NCBI GenBank assembly: GCA_902728285.1
Contig: CACVBU010000743.1
Location: 839,068-903,067, forward strand
DNA: 64,000 bases
Direction of reading: 5' to 3'
Source: Clytia hemisphaerica
Taxonomy: Eukaryota > Cnidaria > Hydrozoa > Leptothecata > Clytiidae
A program made the position numbers and the translations under genes. The notes beneath the pieces are model-generated. The model did no database searches. It worked only from the letters and a program-made list of their open reading frames with translations, and was not told the origin of the DNA. Shown piece by piece: positions 29,695-39,012 of this stretch (position 1 is the first letter of the stretch; every line of letters starts with the position of its first letter).

Positions 29695-30838
29695 ATGGCT
29701 CAAAACAATGGATTTTATATCCACATTTAAACTTTTATCCCAGTGAGCAACAAAGTTCACCAAGGGATGTCCTTTATTCACGATAAAAAGCGATTTTATG
29801 TATTCAAGATAAATCTAAGGAGACGGTATAAAGCAAAACTGACATGTCTCCAAAATCGTCGTCTACTTTGTCGACAGCGGTAAAAACACCAAAATACCGT
29901 CGTCTGCTTAGTGAATCGGTCGTACATCAACTATCGACTTCGGTTCGCTTCTTTCTATTACTGAGTTTATGTATCGATATCGGGGGGGGGGGTGGAGATC
30001 AATCATTCTCAAAAATAGGTAAAGGCAATCATAGTCATCAAAGATTAACTCTCAAAAATAATTTTCATCCGAAGTATAAAATCTTTTAAAATATACATAT
30101 TAGATTTGACATTGACACGTAGCGATCATACTTAATAAATTATGTACTAACATATAAAAAATAATTGCCATTTAGTTCACCATGAACTAAAAATACTTCC
30201 AGTCGAATAAGCTATCTGCTTTAATTAAGTTCCTTTGGTTTTGTTCGTACTGTTGTAAAGAGCCTAGTATATTAATGCTAATGTTTGGGATGACCTTCAG
30301 CAGCTGCTTGATACTTGTATAGTTATGCAATGCAATGTTAGGCAATGCGCCTTGGTAAATGATGATTTCTTTGACTGGAATAATTCAGATCACACTTAAC
30401 TCTGCTCCATAAAAAAATACTGAAGCGTTTGAAAAACGGCCCGTTGATGCCTAATTACCGTGGTAATGATATATTGCGTACGGCTCGAAGAACTTTCATG
30501 GTCTACCATGGTAATAACGGGTGTCAATTCCTTTGATACGTTCTACCGTCGAAATGACAAAATATGGATTAGCAGAAAATCAGATTCTACTGTTATAACT
30601 ACAATGTTTGACCGGTATATTGACCTGTCCTGCCGTGGTCATAACATATTGGCTCAGTGTTCTACTGTCTATGATGTGGTGATAACAAAAAAATTTTCGG
30701 TCCTCGGTCCTGCTCTGCAGGGTAACATACCTTACTCGGGTATGTTAACGGTCTAATTACAACGTATGTTTAATCAGCCCACAATCCTTTTCTGCCATGT
30801 TTCTACTAAGGTTGGCTTAGTACGTCGAAGTGTTCAAC
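29695..30838. other. 3' flank of the GPCR gene; nothing else recognised
   Basis: It contains short ORFs (29844-30089, 30460-30756) of unconvincing composition and a G-run at 29981. No repeat delimited. Confidence 0.35.
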
Positions 30839-32047
30839 TCAGCTCCCTTTGATTGTCATTTCAATGGTTTTTGGACTTGATCCTGTTGATTTCGCGCTGT
30901 TTCTTCTCAGAGAATGCTCAGTCAATGTTTTGAATTTACCTTGTAGTAAGATCTTAAATGCTTTTCGAAACCTCCGATGAAATATGATATAAATAAAAGG
31001 GTTTAAACAACTATGGATAGCCGGTAAAAGGACAATGAAGATTGTAAATGTTGCTAAGGATAGTTCAGGGTGTTCTATTTGGAATGGTACTATGCATTCC
31101 GGGCATTGTAGTAAAATGATGATGATAATAAAATTGGGTAACCAGCATAGTGCAAATGCACCATAGATGACAGCTACGGTTTTAGACGCACTAACTTCTT
31201 GTTTTCGTTTCTGAGTTGCGTGGTCATCTTGTCGTAAATATGATGGAGCTAAAGAGGAGATCATTCTCTGTTGTTCCAGAGCTGTCTTCAGGATGAGGGC
31301 GTACAGAACAGCCATGATGATCAACGGGACAAGATAAATTACAAACACGATAGCCAACATACCATAAGTGTTATCTACCAAACATTTGCGTTTCACACCC
31401 TCGTTTATAAACGAACTTGATTGGATAATTCCATCCTGTGCGTCCCATTTAAAACTACCTGCCACGCCCCATCCTATAGAGTATAACCAAGTTGCGCATA
31501 TGATTTGAATGGTCGTGCGATGATTAAAATATCGCTGGTATACAAATGGCATACGGACGGCAATAAATCGTTCGATAGCCATTACGAAAAGATGTGATAT
31601 AGAACACGAATGAAATATCGAATCGGCGATATTGAATAAACGACAAACATGAATATCGAAACAAAAACCGTCGTAAAGATAATCATCGATTCGTAACGAA
31701 ACCACAAATAAAATAACTCCGATATCGCATATATTCAATGATGCCACAAATAAGTTGGTCCACTGTCGCCGTAATGATCTAGAGGCTAGAATCACAGTCA
31801 CCGCTAATGTATTGACAAGAAAACCAACGATAAAAACGACAATTAGGACACCGAAAATCACACGATTCAAAGCAGTGTTATCATAAGATTGGCAGTATGG
31901 ACCGAATGTGATGTTCATTTGTGAGCCGTTTACTGTCGGTGCCGTAGTTGTTGACCCGTTTATTAATGATGGTAGAATGCCTGTCCAGTTTGACATTTTT
32001 CTGTTTATGTGAATTCCACCGTGTGTTATTTCGTTAACCAAATTCAT
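30839..32047 (-). CDS. Class A (rhodopsin-like) G protein-coupled receptor, 402 aa, intronless
   Basis: Seven-helix plasma-membrane receptor. The extracellular N-terminus has sequons at N20, N30, N40 and N45. Conserved positions: N79 (1.50) in GFLVN, D108 (2.50) in SLNICD, C135 (3.25) paired with C222 in ECL2, D142 at 3.32, ERF 159-161 in place of DRY, W187 (4.50), P241 (5.50), CWLP 301-304 with F at 6.44, and NPFIY 349-353 (NPxxY). D3.32 is the amine-binding aspartate of aminergic receptors. The aminergic partners are absent, however: 7.43 is Ala, 7.40 is Leu, and TM5 lacks the catechol serines. The ligand class is therefore open (amine-like or peptide). There is no signal peptide. M18 (KMSNWTG) is an alternative start. 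The C-tail is basic and Ser/Thr-rich. The ORF is uninterrupted. Upstream and downstream regions hold only repeats. Confidence 0.93.
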   Translation of the reverse strand: MNLVNEITHGGIHINRKMSNWTGILPSLINGSTTTAPTVNGSQMNITFGPYCQSYDNTALNRVIFGVLIVVFIVGFLVNTLAVTVILASRSLRRQWTNLFVASLNICDIGVILFVVSLRIDDYLYDGFCFDIHVCRLFNIADSIFHSCSISHLFVMAIERFIAVRMPFVYQRYFNHRTTIQIICATWLYSIGWGVAGSFKWDAQDGIIQSSSFINEGVKRKCLVDNTYGMLAIVFVIYLVPLIIMAVLYALILKTALEQQRMISSLAPSYLRQDDHATQKRKQEVSASKTVAVIYGAFALCWLPNFIIIIILLQCPECIVPFQIEHPELSLATFTIFIVLLPAIHSCLNPFIYIIFHRRFRKAFKILLQGKFKTLTEHSLRRNSAKSTGSSPKTIEMTIKGS

Positions 32048-32179
32048 GAGTCAAATGATCACTACGTTGAAATAAACCAACTATTTCTGCTGTTTGGTTA
32101 CTTTGGTGTGTTGCAAAACTATTTCTTTTGCTTTCAATTTAATTTTTCATCGACTCTGAAAGTAAACGATAATACAATA

Positions 32180-32434
32180 CACGTTTTTTTTTTATAAGAA
32201 CAAACTATATAAGAACATAAGGCTTCGAGGCCCAAAAATTTAAGAACATTCTAAGAACATTCTAAGGCTTTGGAGACTTAAAAACATGCATTTTCTTAAG
32301 AAATTACATCAAAATACTCAAAAAATGCTGAAAATAAGAACATTTTAAGAACATTTTTAGGCTTCAAATCCAAAAAACTAAGAACATCCGAAGGCTTCGA
32401 AAATTTTTGACGTTCTTATAAAAAAAAAAACGTG
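32180..32434. mobile_element. TA-type MITE, CACGTTTTTTATAAGAACA subfamily, complete
   Basis: TA|CACGTTTTTTTTTT...ATAAGAACAAAC at the left and GACGTTCTTATAAAA...ACGTG|TA at the right. Internal AAGAACATTCTAAGG words repeat. It lies about 130 bp upstream of the GPCR start codon, so it could carry promoter sequence for that gene. Confidence 0.8.
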
Positions 32435-32736
32435 TAAATGATAAAGAAAAGCTCAATAGTCAGAAAACAAATTCTAACCTTGTCAATGTAAACAAATATT
32501 CAAATGCCAACTGAGTAGGAGAGTTTTTAAACTATTTTTCAACCATCCTTGTAAGCTTTTGCTCTTCCCCGTAGAGCTAGATTAGAGATTTATTTGCAAT
32601 CAGCCAAACACCATACATTGATGGCCTAATCCATACCTTTCTAGGGTCAATATTTACTCAAAATCCTATTATGTTTATCAAACATGTGAAAATCAGTTAG
32701 ATAAAATAGTTTAGAGGGGTAATAACCTGAAGCATA

Positions 32737-33154
32737 CACGTTTTTTATAAGAATAAACTATAAAAGAACATATGTCTTCGATGGCCAAAATATTAGGAAC
32801 AAGTTAGTAAGATTTTAAGCCTTTAAGGACTCATGAACACTTGAACACCCGATTTCTTAGGACAAAGGACAAAAACACTCCCAAAAATGTTGGAAATAAG
32901 AATATGTTGTTCGAAGGCTTTAAAAATTTTGGGGGTGCTTTTTCATTCATACCCTTACAGTGCATTTTTTTTTCAAATTTTAAACTCTTTTAGAGCAAAA
33001 AAAAAAATCGAGATTTTTGGGCTTTGCTGAAATTTCCACCCATACAGTGCATTTATCAAAAGTTCACCCTTACAGTGCATTTCTGCTATTTTAAAAAATA
33101 TACCCTCTACCGCCGCACATACCCGTCGGTCAATTTGCCTGACTCCCCCCCCCC
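32737..33154. mobile_element. Fused fragments: TA-type MITE left end and CCCGGG-family right end
   Basis: 32737-32930 matches the CACGTTTTTTATAAGAA family. From ~32936 it changes to the CCCGGG family, with CCCTTACAGTGCATTT words three times, then CCGCACATACCCGTCGGTC and CCTGACTCCCC...CCCGGG at 33154. The missing partners of both ends suggest a deletion junction. Confidence 0.6.
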
Positions 33155-33159
33155 CGGGT

Positions 33160-34570
33160 TTTATTTCTTTCAATACAAGAATTGACCAAGACAACCCCTT
33201 CTCTATAATTTTAATTCCATTAAATAAAATATCAAATGCTCAAATTTGCTTCTTGGTTTGCCAGAGGAAACGTATAATCACTTGTTACTTCTGCACACAT
33301 TACCCTAAGGAGCTTTGAGTAATTAAAAGCACAGATAAAGATTTTTGCTATTTGTTTTCGAAATCCCTTGCAATGACGTTTTTCACTTGACTTTACAAAC
33401 TATAACATGTACACTCAAAGTGATGAAATTTCACTAACAAGTCTTGCTACTTGACTTTCTAGATTTGTCTATCAGCCATCATCGCACTTCTATACTAAAA
33501 AAACGAATATCTTCTTAAAAAAGCAGACACAATGATAGGAGTTCTTTTTTGGGTTTAGACTGATCTTTGTTCTTCTTTGGATTAACTTTCTCGATATTAA
33601 GTATGTTTTTCGAAACTTTTAAAGATTTCTGATATATGCGAGGGTTTTAATTCCTTTAGAGGGGCTAAACTGTTAGACTAGTAAGCGTCTGCATTTCCTT
33701 GGACACAGAAACGCGGGGGGAAATAGTGCTTATAAAGACTTCTTATAAAAATAGAATTTGCCGCGGGAGAGTGGTTTGGAAAGACAGTATTCAACAAGCG
33801 CAGTGAGCCCTATGCAAGCATAAGCTCCAGCAAAATACAACGACATGGTTTACTATACTCTACTAAACTGCTGGACTTTCAATGGACAAAGGGACAATCG
33901 ATTGATTTCACTATGTTCGACCGAAAGTATTTGGTATTTGTTACATAGCATTTTTACCTCAAACCTCAAGATGGTCAAGGGAAATTACAGGCCGTCTAAA
34001 TACCACCTTTGTCCTGAGAGATTTGCACTGTCAGCATTTCAGATGACGTCAATATAAGATTATCAAATAAAGTTTTGTAATATTTGTCTTTCTTGTTTGT
34101 GCGTTGAAATGTTGATTGATCAAACTAACGGGTCAAGCATTATTAGTGTATGCCTACTTTTATAGAAACTTATGTAAAAGTTTCTATAGAAACATATGTA
34201 AAAGTTTCTATAAAATCTCATGACTTTTTGACCTTTTCATCTTTATCAAAAGCTACTGAGCTGCTCCTTTTGTTTTAATCGAATGAAGCTACACGTTATT
34301 TTTGCTGATAGTTCGAGACCTAAACGTGACAAATGTTCAGATCCTTGAAGAGGGGGGTTTGTAGGGGCTCGAAATACTATTTACCCATCAAAGTTTTTGC
34401 TGAATCCCGGTTTCCCGGACTTAAAAAAACTAAATCCCGAGACAAAAACTAAAAATAAGACTAATCATCGTCACCGTCTGATTTTAAAGTATCGTTTTCC
34501 CGTCTCTTTTTTCGTCAAATCCCGTAATACCGTACTAAAAAGGGCTAATCCCGTCACACCGTATTCTTAA
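33160..34570. other. Intergenic, mostly nothing recognised
   Basis: Includes a short local duplication of AAACTTATGTAAAAGTTTCT around 34165-34220 and CCCG-rich words at 34400-34560. No gene. Confidence 0.4.
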
Positions 34571-34571
34571 T

Positions 34572-34696
34572 ACTCATGACGTAATGTTTTATACGGAAGC
34601 ACCCTAAATAGTTTGGGCGTTTGCCACTAATTTTTGGTTTTAATTCAATACACCCGATCTTTTTGCGTGCTTCCGTATAAAACTTTACATCATGAA
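34572..34696. mobile_element. 125-bp hairpin repeat
   Basis: ATGACGTAATGTTTTATACG (continuing GAAGCA) at the left pairs with TGCTTCCGTATAAAACTTTA at the right. Confidence 0.6.
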
Positions 34697-34756
34697 TAAC
34701 ACAAATTCTATACTGTTACCGACTATATACCCAACTAAACATTTTGATCCATTGAG

Positions 34757-35078
34757 ACACCCCTGTCTCAGTGCCCCGGTGGCATGATTTCAGTACATGA
34801 TTTTTTTCAGTACATGGTTTCAGTACATGATTTTTTCCTACGTCACTGCAGTAATCAAATTTTTATTGCACTCATTTGTAATCATCCTAAATGGCTTGGG
34901 AATTCAAGAACTGTTTTTTATTGTCGCTGTCTTTATTCAATTTATATCTCAATTCACAAATGAGTGCAATAAAAATTTGATTACTGCAGTGACGTAGGAA
35001 AAAATCATGTACTGAAACCATGTACTGAAAAAAATCATGTACTGAAATCATGCCACCGGGGCACTGAGACAGGGGTGT
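34757..35078. mobile_element. 322-bp ACACC-ended hairpin MITE with 6-bp TSD
   Basis: ACACCCCTGTCTCAGTGCCC / GGGCACTGAGACAGGGGTGT ends. Arms pair for ~125 bp, including GATTACTGCAGTGACGTAGG. Flanked by ATTGAG (34751-34756 and 35079-35084). Related ends occur at 1-237 and 42590-42853; related centre at ~28400-28510. TCAGTACATGATTT is tandemly repeated in each arm. Confidence 0.85.
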
Positions 35079-35084
35079 ATTGAG

Positions 35085-36304
35085 CTTCTTAGACATCCTC
35101 ACCTTCTCATGTGTCCTGATGTGTACCTTGTTGATTCTCTCCGTCTCTCAATAATAAATTCAGCCGAGCTGGTTGACTGTGAACCCTATAAACCAATCAA
35201 AAGGCTATATATGAAAGCCCTAGAATTAATGGGCTATCCACAAAGAAAATTGACTCTATCAATCCATAGTGCGCCTCCACAATGCTAAGACTGTACCTTT
35301 CGTCGATCTTTTTTCCTTTTACATCTTACATTACCCTCATATGTGCATCATCACTATTGCCAAAAATGTTTAACACTTGTAACTTTGCTTGTCCTGCTCA
35401 GACGTATGTATACTATCTAATCTAGTAAAAGGATTCCCCTGGAATTTCAGAATCCTCTTACGCAAAACACATCCAGACATGAAAAAAGATTATGTTCTTA
35501 AACCTGAGTTTAAAGGCTCTGTCGATTTCCTTGGATTGACGTCATTGTAATATACTCCTACAAGTTAAACAGCTTCGTCCGATCAAGTCAAATTCATTAC
35601 ATAACGCCATGGCCGAGGTCCGCAAGGACACTTTTTAACTTTCTCATTTTAATACATTTAGATTGATACCCAAAATGTGTAAATATAGTAAAACGCCAAA
35701 AGAAATCACTGAATTCGAGATGGTCATACTAACGTAATTCTAGGACTTTCTCAGGCCTTACTGTAGGTCTAAATCAATTGTAGTTTGATCGTGATCCAAG
35801 CCACGATAAACTTCCAAGATGAAAAGAATCTCTGCAAGCCCAAAGGGTACATCATTACACTGACCCTTCATTCCAAATAAAGTCCATCACAGTGAAGACA
35901 CGGGATACATCATAACAATTTATAAGTTCAATATAAATCTAATTAACAAGTCTGATGTCATTATGACGTTACTGTAATCTCTCTCGTTAAAGTTTTATAA
36001 GTCGATTTTGATATCATCCTGGATGCGAGGGTGTTCAGTATTAATCCCACGCGAACTTAAATCATGAGTAAGATTCGTTTTGTACGCCTAAATCTACACC
36101 AGTTAATGACCAAAATGATAAAACCACCTACTTATAAATTTTGGAATATTTTCAACCCGGCTAAACCATTTATAGAACGCCCGTTATAAATATTTTAGCC
36201 AAGGATCTTCTCGCTAGCTTTCCAAATTGGCCACCCGTATTCTCCAGATGTCTAGAAAACTTAATCGTCTTCAATCAAAATCACATTCCAGGCAGGCTTT
36301 ATTG
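35085..36304. other. Intergenic, nothing recognised
   Basis: No convincing exon, RNA gene or repeat boundary. Confidence 0.4.
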
Positions 36305-36352
36305 GACGAAAACCCGGGAGGGGGATTCTTGGGCAAAAAGGGGTACGGGATA

Positions 36353-37388
36353 CTTTAATGAGATAAACTTTTGCGGGGATTAAATTAAGGGCTCTGACCA
36401 TATTCCAAAAATAGATTTTGGTATTTGAACATAAAAGTTATATTTCAGGTTCCTTAACACTTTTAACAAAGAATTGCCTTTATAAATTGCTTTTTAATCG
36501 AATCCCTTAAGAGTAATTAAGAATTTAATTGCAAAAATGACGTTATGAACTTTAAAAAGATGTTAATAATATGTTGCATCACCCTCTTTTACAAAAAGTG
36601 CTTAGTTTTAATGGGTAATTAACTTTTTTGTTTCAAAATTTCTTTACACTGTCCGCAAAGAATTGAACTATTTTAAATATTGCGGAAAATTTTTCTAAAA
36701 AGATGTGTCAAAAGTTATGACTGTTTTTTTAAGCAAAATCCAGATGAGAAATTGATGAAAAACCACTATTTTGAAGATTTCGAGACAAAGAAGCATTTAC
36801 AAAAATTTTCCGCAAAAATTTTTATTGTTCGGTAAAAGATACACCATCTACTACGAAAAAATTTTCAAAATGTTTTTTCTTCGCCGAAACTAAGCTCTTT
36901 AAAGTTGAAATACTCTTCCTCGTAAAAGTCTCCATTCTCTTCTTCATCAAATTTTTTCAATGCAAGTTTTAAATTTTCAGATTCAAGAATAGTTTGTCTA
37001 ACAGAAAATGTATAACATGCCATAGTTTTGTTAGTTACATCAGTCAGAAAAGACATTTTAAACACGGCAATTATGAAAAATTCACTATGGTCAGAGCCCT
37101 TAAGTCCCAATGGAAATTTGGAAGGACCTCATCCGCGAAATATTTCTAAACAAAACTCAGAATATATCAAACAAATACTATTTGAATGGTTACTTTTCGT
37201 CAAAGACGCGCAAATAATGTGTATTTCAACAACCAACATGCATAATTTGACAGTAAAAGTCACAAAATCGTGAAAATATTGCCACCCAATAGTGCCACCC
37301 GAGAAATTAAGTCCCCGCGAAATTTTTGGATTTCGCGGATAGGCCCAACCGGGAAATTTAATCTCCGCGAAAGTTTATCCCATTAAAG
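36353..37388. mobile_element. Nested element with CTTTAATGGGATAAACTT ends, TA target
   Basis: Left CTTTAATGAGATAAACTTTT and right AAGTTTATCCCATTAAAG, continuing inward with (C)GCGGGGATTAAATT. TA on both sides (36351-36352, 37389-37390). Confidence 0.65.
36389..37099. mobile_element. 711-bp element with GGGCTCTGACCATA ends and TTAA target site
   Basis: Left GGGCTCTGACCATA, right TATGGTCAGAGCCC, flanked by TTAA (36385-36388 and 37100-37103). TTAA duplications occur with piggyBac and Kolobok elements. The 81-codon acidic ORF inside (36865-37110, -) runs out through the end and is unlikely to be a gene. Confidence 0.75.
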
Positions 37389-38113
37389 TATGCTGCTGGC
37401 CAGGGTACCTTCATGCAAAAACACTAAAATAGAAAAATCAGTCCCTTCGTAGGGTCAGTCCGTTCGTAGGGTACCATTTTGAAGAAATTTTTTAAAACAT
37501 TGGAAGATTTTGAGAACATTCTGGAATTTCAGTCCCATTCGCAAAATTGTTCAAAAAATGAGTCACACGTAGGGTCCATCCCGTCGGTCGGCAGGAGTAG
37601 TATACCCCTCACCCCTGGGACGAAAATCACCTGGTGAAACAGGAGGTCTAAAGTCTTCCAACTTTCTCTCAATTCTCTATTCCTTTGTGCCTTGACCTTA
37701 CAGTAACAATTGTACCTTAAGCCAGCTCCTGTCATGATTTATCGCCAACATCAACACACCTTTTACCATCTCTCACTCCACAAGTCAATCACTAAAACTT
37801 GAACGATTCTAATCAAAAATGTAAAAGATATACAGTATACATTAGAAATGAAATTTTAAACAAATTTTGAAATTGGAGAGACTGTATTTATATTCATCAA
37901 GAAGAAAAGAATGAAATTAAATATTGGGACAGCTTGATCCTTCATAAGGACAAACATCACTTGAACTTTCTAGTGGATTTTTTCATATTACCCTGAGAAC
38001 ATATCATATGACAGAAGAAAAATGATTCGTTTATTTCATAAAAGGGCCCACAACTTTAACTTGCATAATATTTGAAATCAATATTGATTTATTTGACGGC
38101 TAGTTCGAAACGC

Positions 38114-38155
38114 AGGTCACAGGTCAACAGGTCACAGGTCACAGGTCACAGGTCA
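38114..38155 (+). promoter_or_regulatory. Array of six AGGTCA half-sites (DR1/DR2 spacing)
   Basis: Half-sites at 38114, 38121, 38129, 38136, 38143 and 38150 are separated by C, AC, C, C and C. AGGTCA direct repeats spaced by one base are the canonical DR1 element bound by RXR, HNF4 and COUP-TF family nuclear receptors. The mirrored array lies at 38945-38986. Binding is inferred, not shown. Confidence 0.6.
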
Positions 38156-38944
38156 ACAAAGTGCAGACCGGAAAAAAGATAATAAGATCATAACATTACA
38201 TAACATAACATCAATACATAACGCATTAAATTACAAAAAAGTAATACATGCTATTTAGATATTATAAAATGACAATTGAATAAAATAACAACCTAGTGAC
38301 ACTTACTTACAAAAATAATGACAAAATCATAAAATATGATGCCTAACAAGACAAAAGCACGAAAAATATTTATTATACAAAATGTGATGTGGATGGTGTG
38401 AATGGATAAAAAATGGCACCAAACAGAAGCTTGCAAGGTCCCTAAGAGAGTGGTTTTAGAAGGATGGAACTAATTAATTATTCAGTTATTATTTTAATGA
38501 CTTAATGACAACTTTTGACAAAAATGTTGACAGAATCACAAAATATCATGTCTTACAAGAGAAAAACACCAAAAATATTTAGCATACCGAATGTGATGAT
38601 AACAATATGGCTGGATATAAAATTACACCAATCAGAAGCTTGTGAATTCTCTGAGAAAGTAGTTTTAGAGCGATGAGTTTTATTATATGTAACCATCATA
38701 TAACATTACAAACATTACAATATGTAATATACCTGTTATACGTATAATATGGTTTTAAATCTTCTGGTCTGCATTATACACGGCGCAAACTGCGAAAGAT
38801 CCATAAAAGCACATGGTTAAATTTTGATGTTTGAAATGGTTTTATATGGATGAAATTGCTTGAGAATTATGTTTTTGATAATTCTTTGTATTTTCCAAAC
38901 ATTTTCCTCTGCAATGACATTGATTAGAGTCAACCTGTCATCAC

Positions 38945-38986
38945 TGACCTGTGACCTGTGACCTGTTGACCTGTGACCTGTGACCT
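38945..38986 (-). promoter_or_regulatory. Mirrored array of six TGACCT half-sites
   Basis: Half-sites at 38945, 38952, 38959, 38967, 38974 and 38981. They are the exact inverse of the left array, including the position of the single 2-base spacer counted from the outer end. Confidence 0.6.
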
Positions 38987-39012
38987 GCGTTTCGAACTAG
39001 CCGTTTATTTGA

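Larger units (their letters stand above)
36313..37618. mobile_element. CCCGGG-family hAT-like element containing two nested insertions
   Basis: Left end CCCGGGAGGGGGATTCTTGG; right end ...ATACCCCTCACCCCTGG. Flanked by the 8-bp duplication GACGAAAA (36305-36312 and 37619-37626). Internal CCCTTCGTAGGGTCAGTCC words near the right end play the part of the short repeats seen in sister elements. Nested elements occupy 36353-37388 and, inside that, 36389-37099. Confidence 0.75.
38097..39003. mobile_element. 907-bp Mutator-like element with AGGTCA arrays and 9-bp TSD
   Basis: Inverted ends CGGCTAGTTCGAAACGCAGG / CCTGCGTTTCGAACTAGCCG. Exact duplication TTTATTTGA at 38088-38096 and 39004-39012. Immediately inside each end lie six AGGTCA half-sites. 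The interior is AT-rich without ORFs and contains diverged ~240-bp internal repeats (for example GAAGCTTGCAAGGTCCCTAA versus GAAGCTTGTGAATTCTCTGA). Confidence 0.9.

Noticed and set aside
29844-30089. 81-aa ORF with SPKSSSTLSTAVKTPK start
   Set aside because: Runs through a poly-G tract and AT-rich tail; no splice or homology support.
30460-30756. 98-aa plus-strand ORF upstream of the GPCR 3' end
   Set aside because: No recognisable domain; antisense-side flank of the GPCR gene without start or splice support.
36865-37110. 81-aa acidic ORF inside the TTAA element
   Set aside because: Starts outside the element end and crosses it; no recognisable domain.
38114-38986. CRISPR-like array reading of the repeated AGGTCAC words
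   Set aside because: Units are 7 bp, contiguous and mirrored at transposon ends; eukaryotic context; no spacers.
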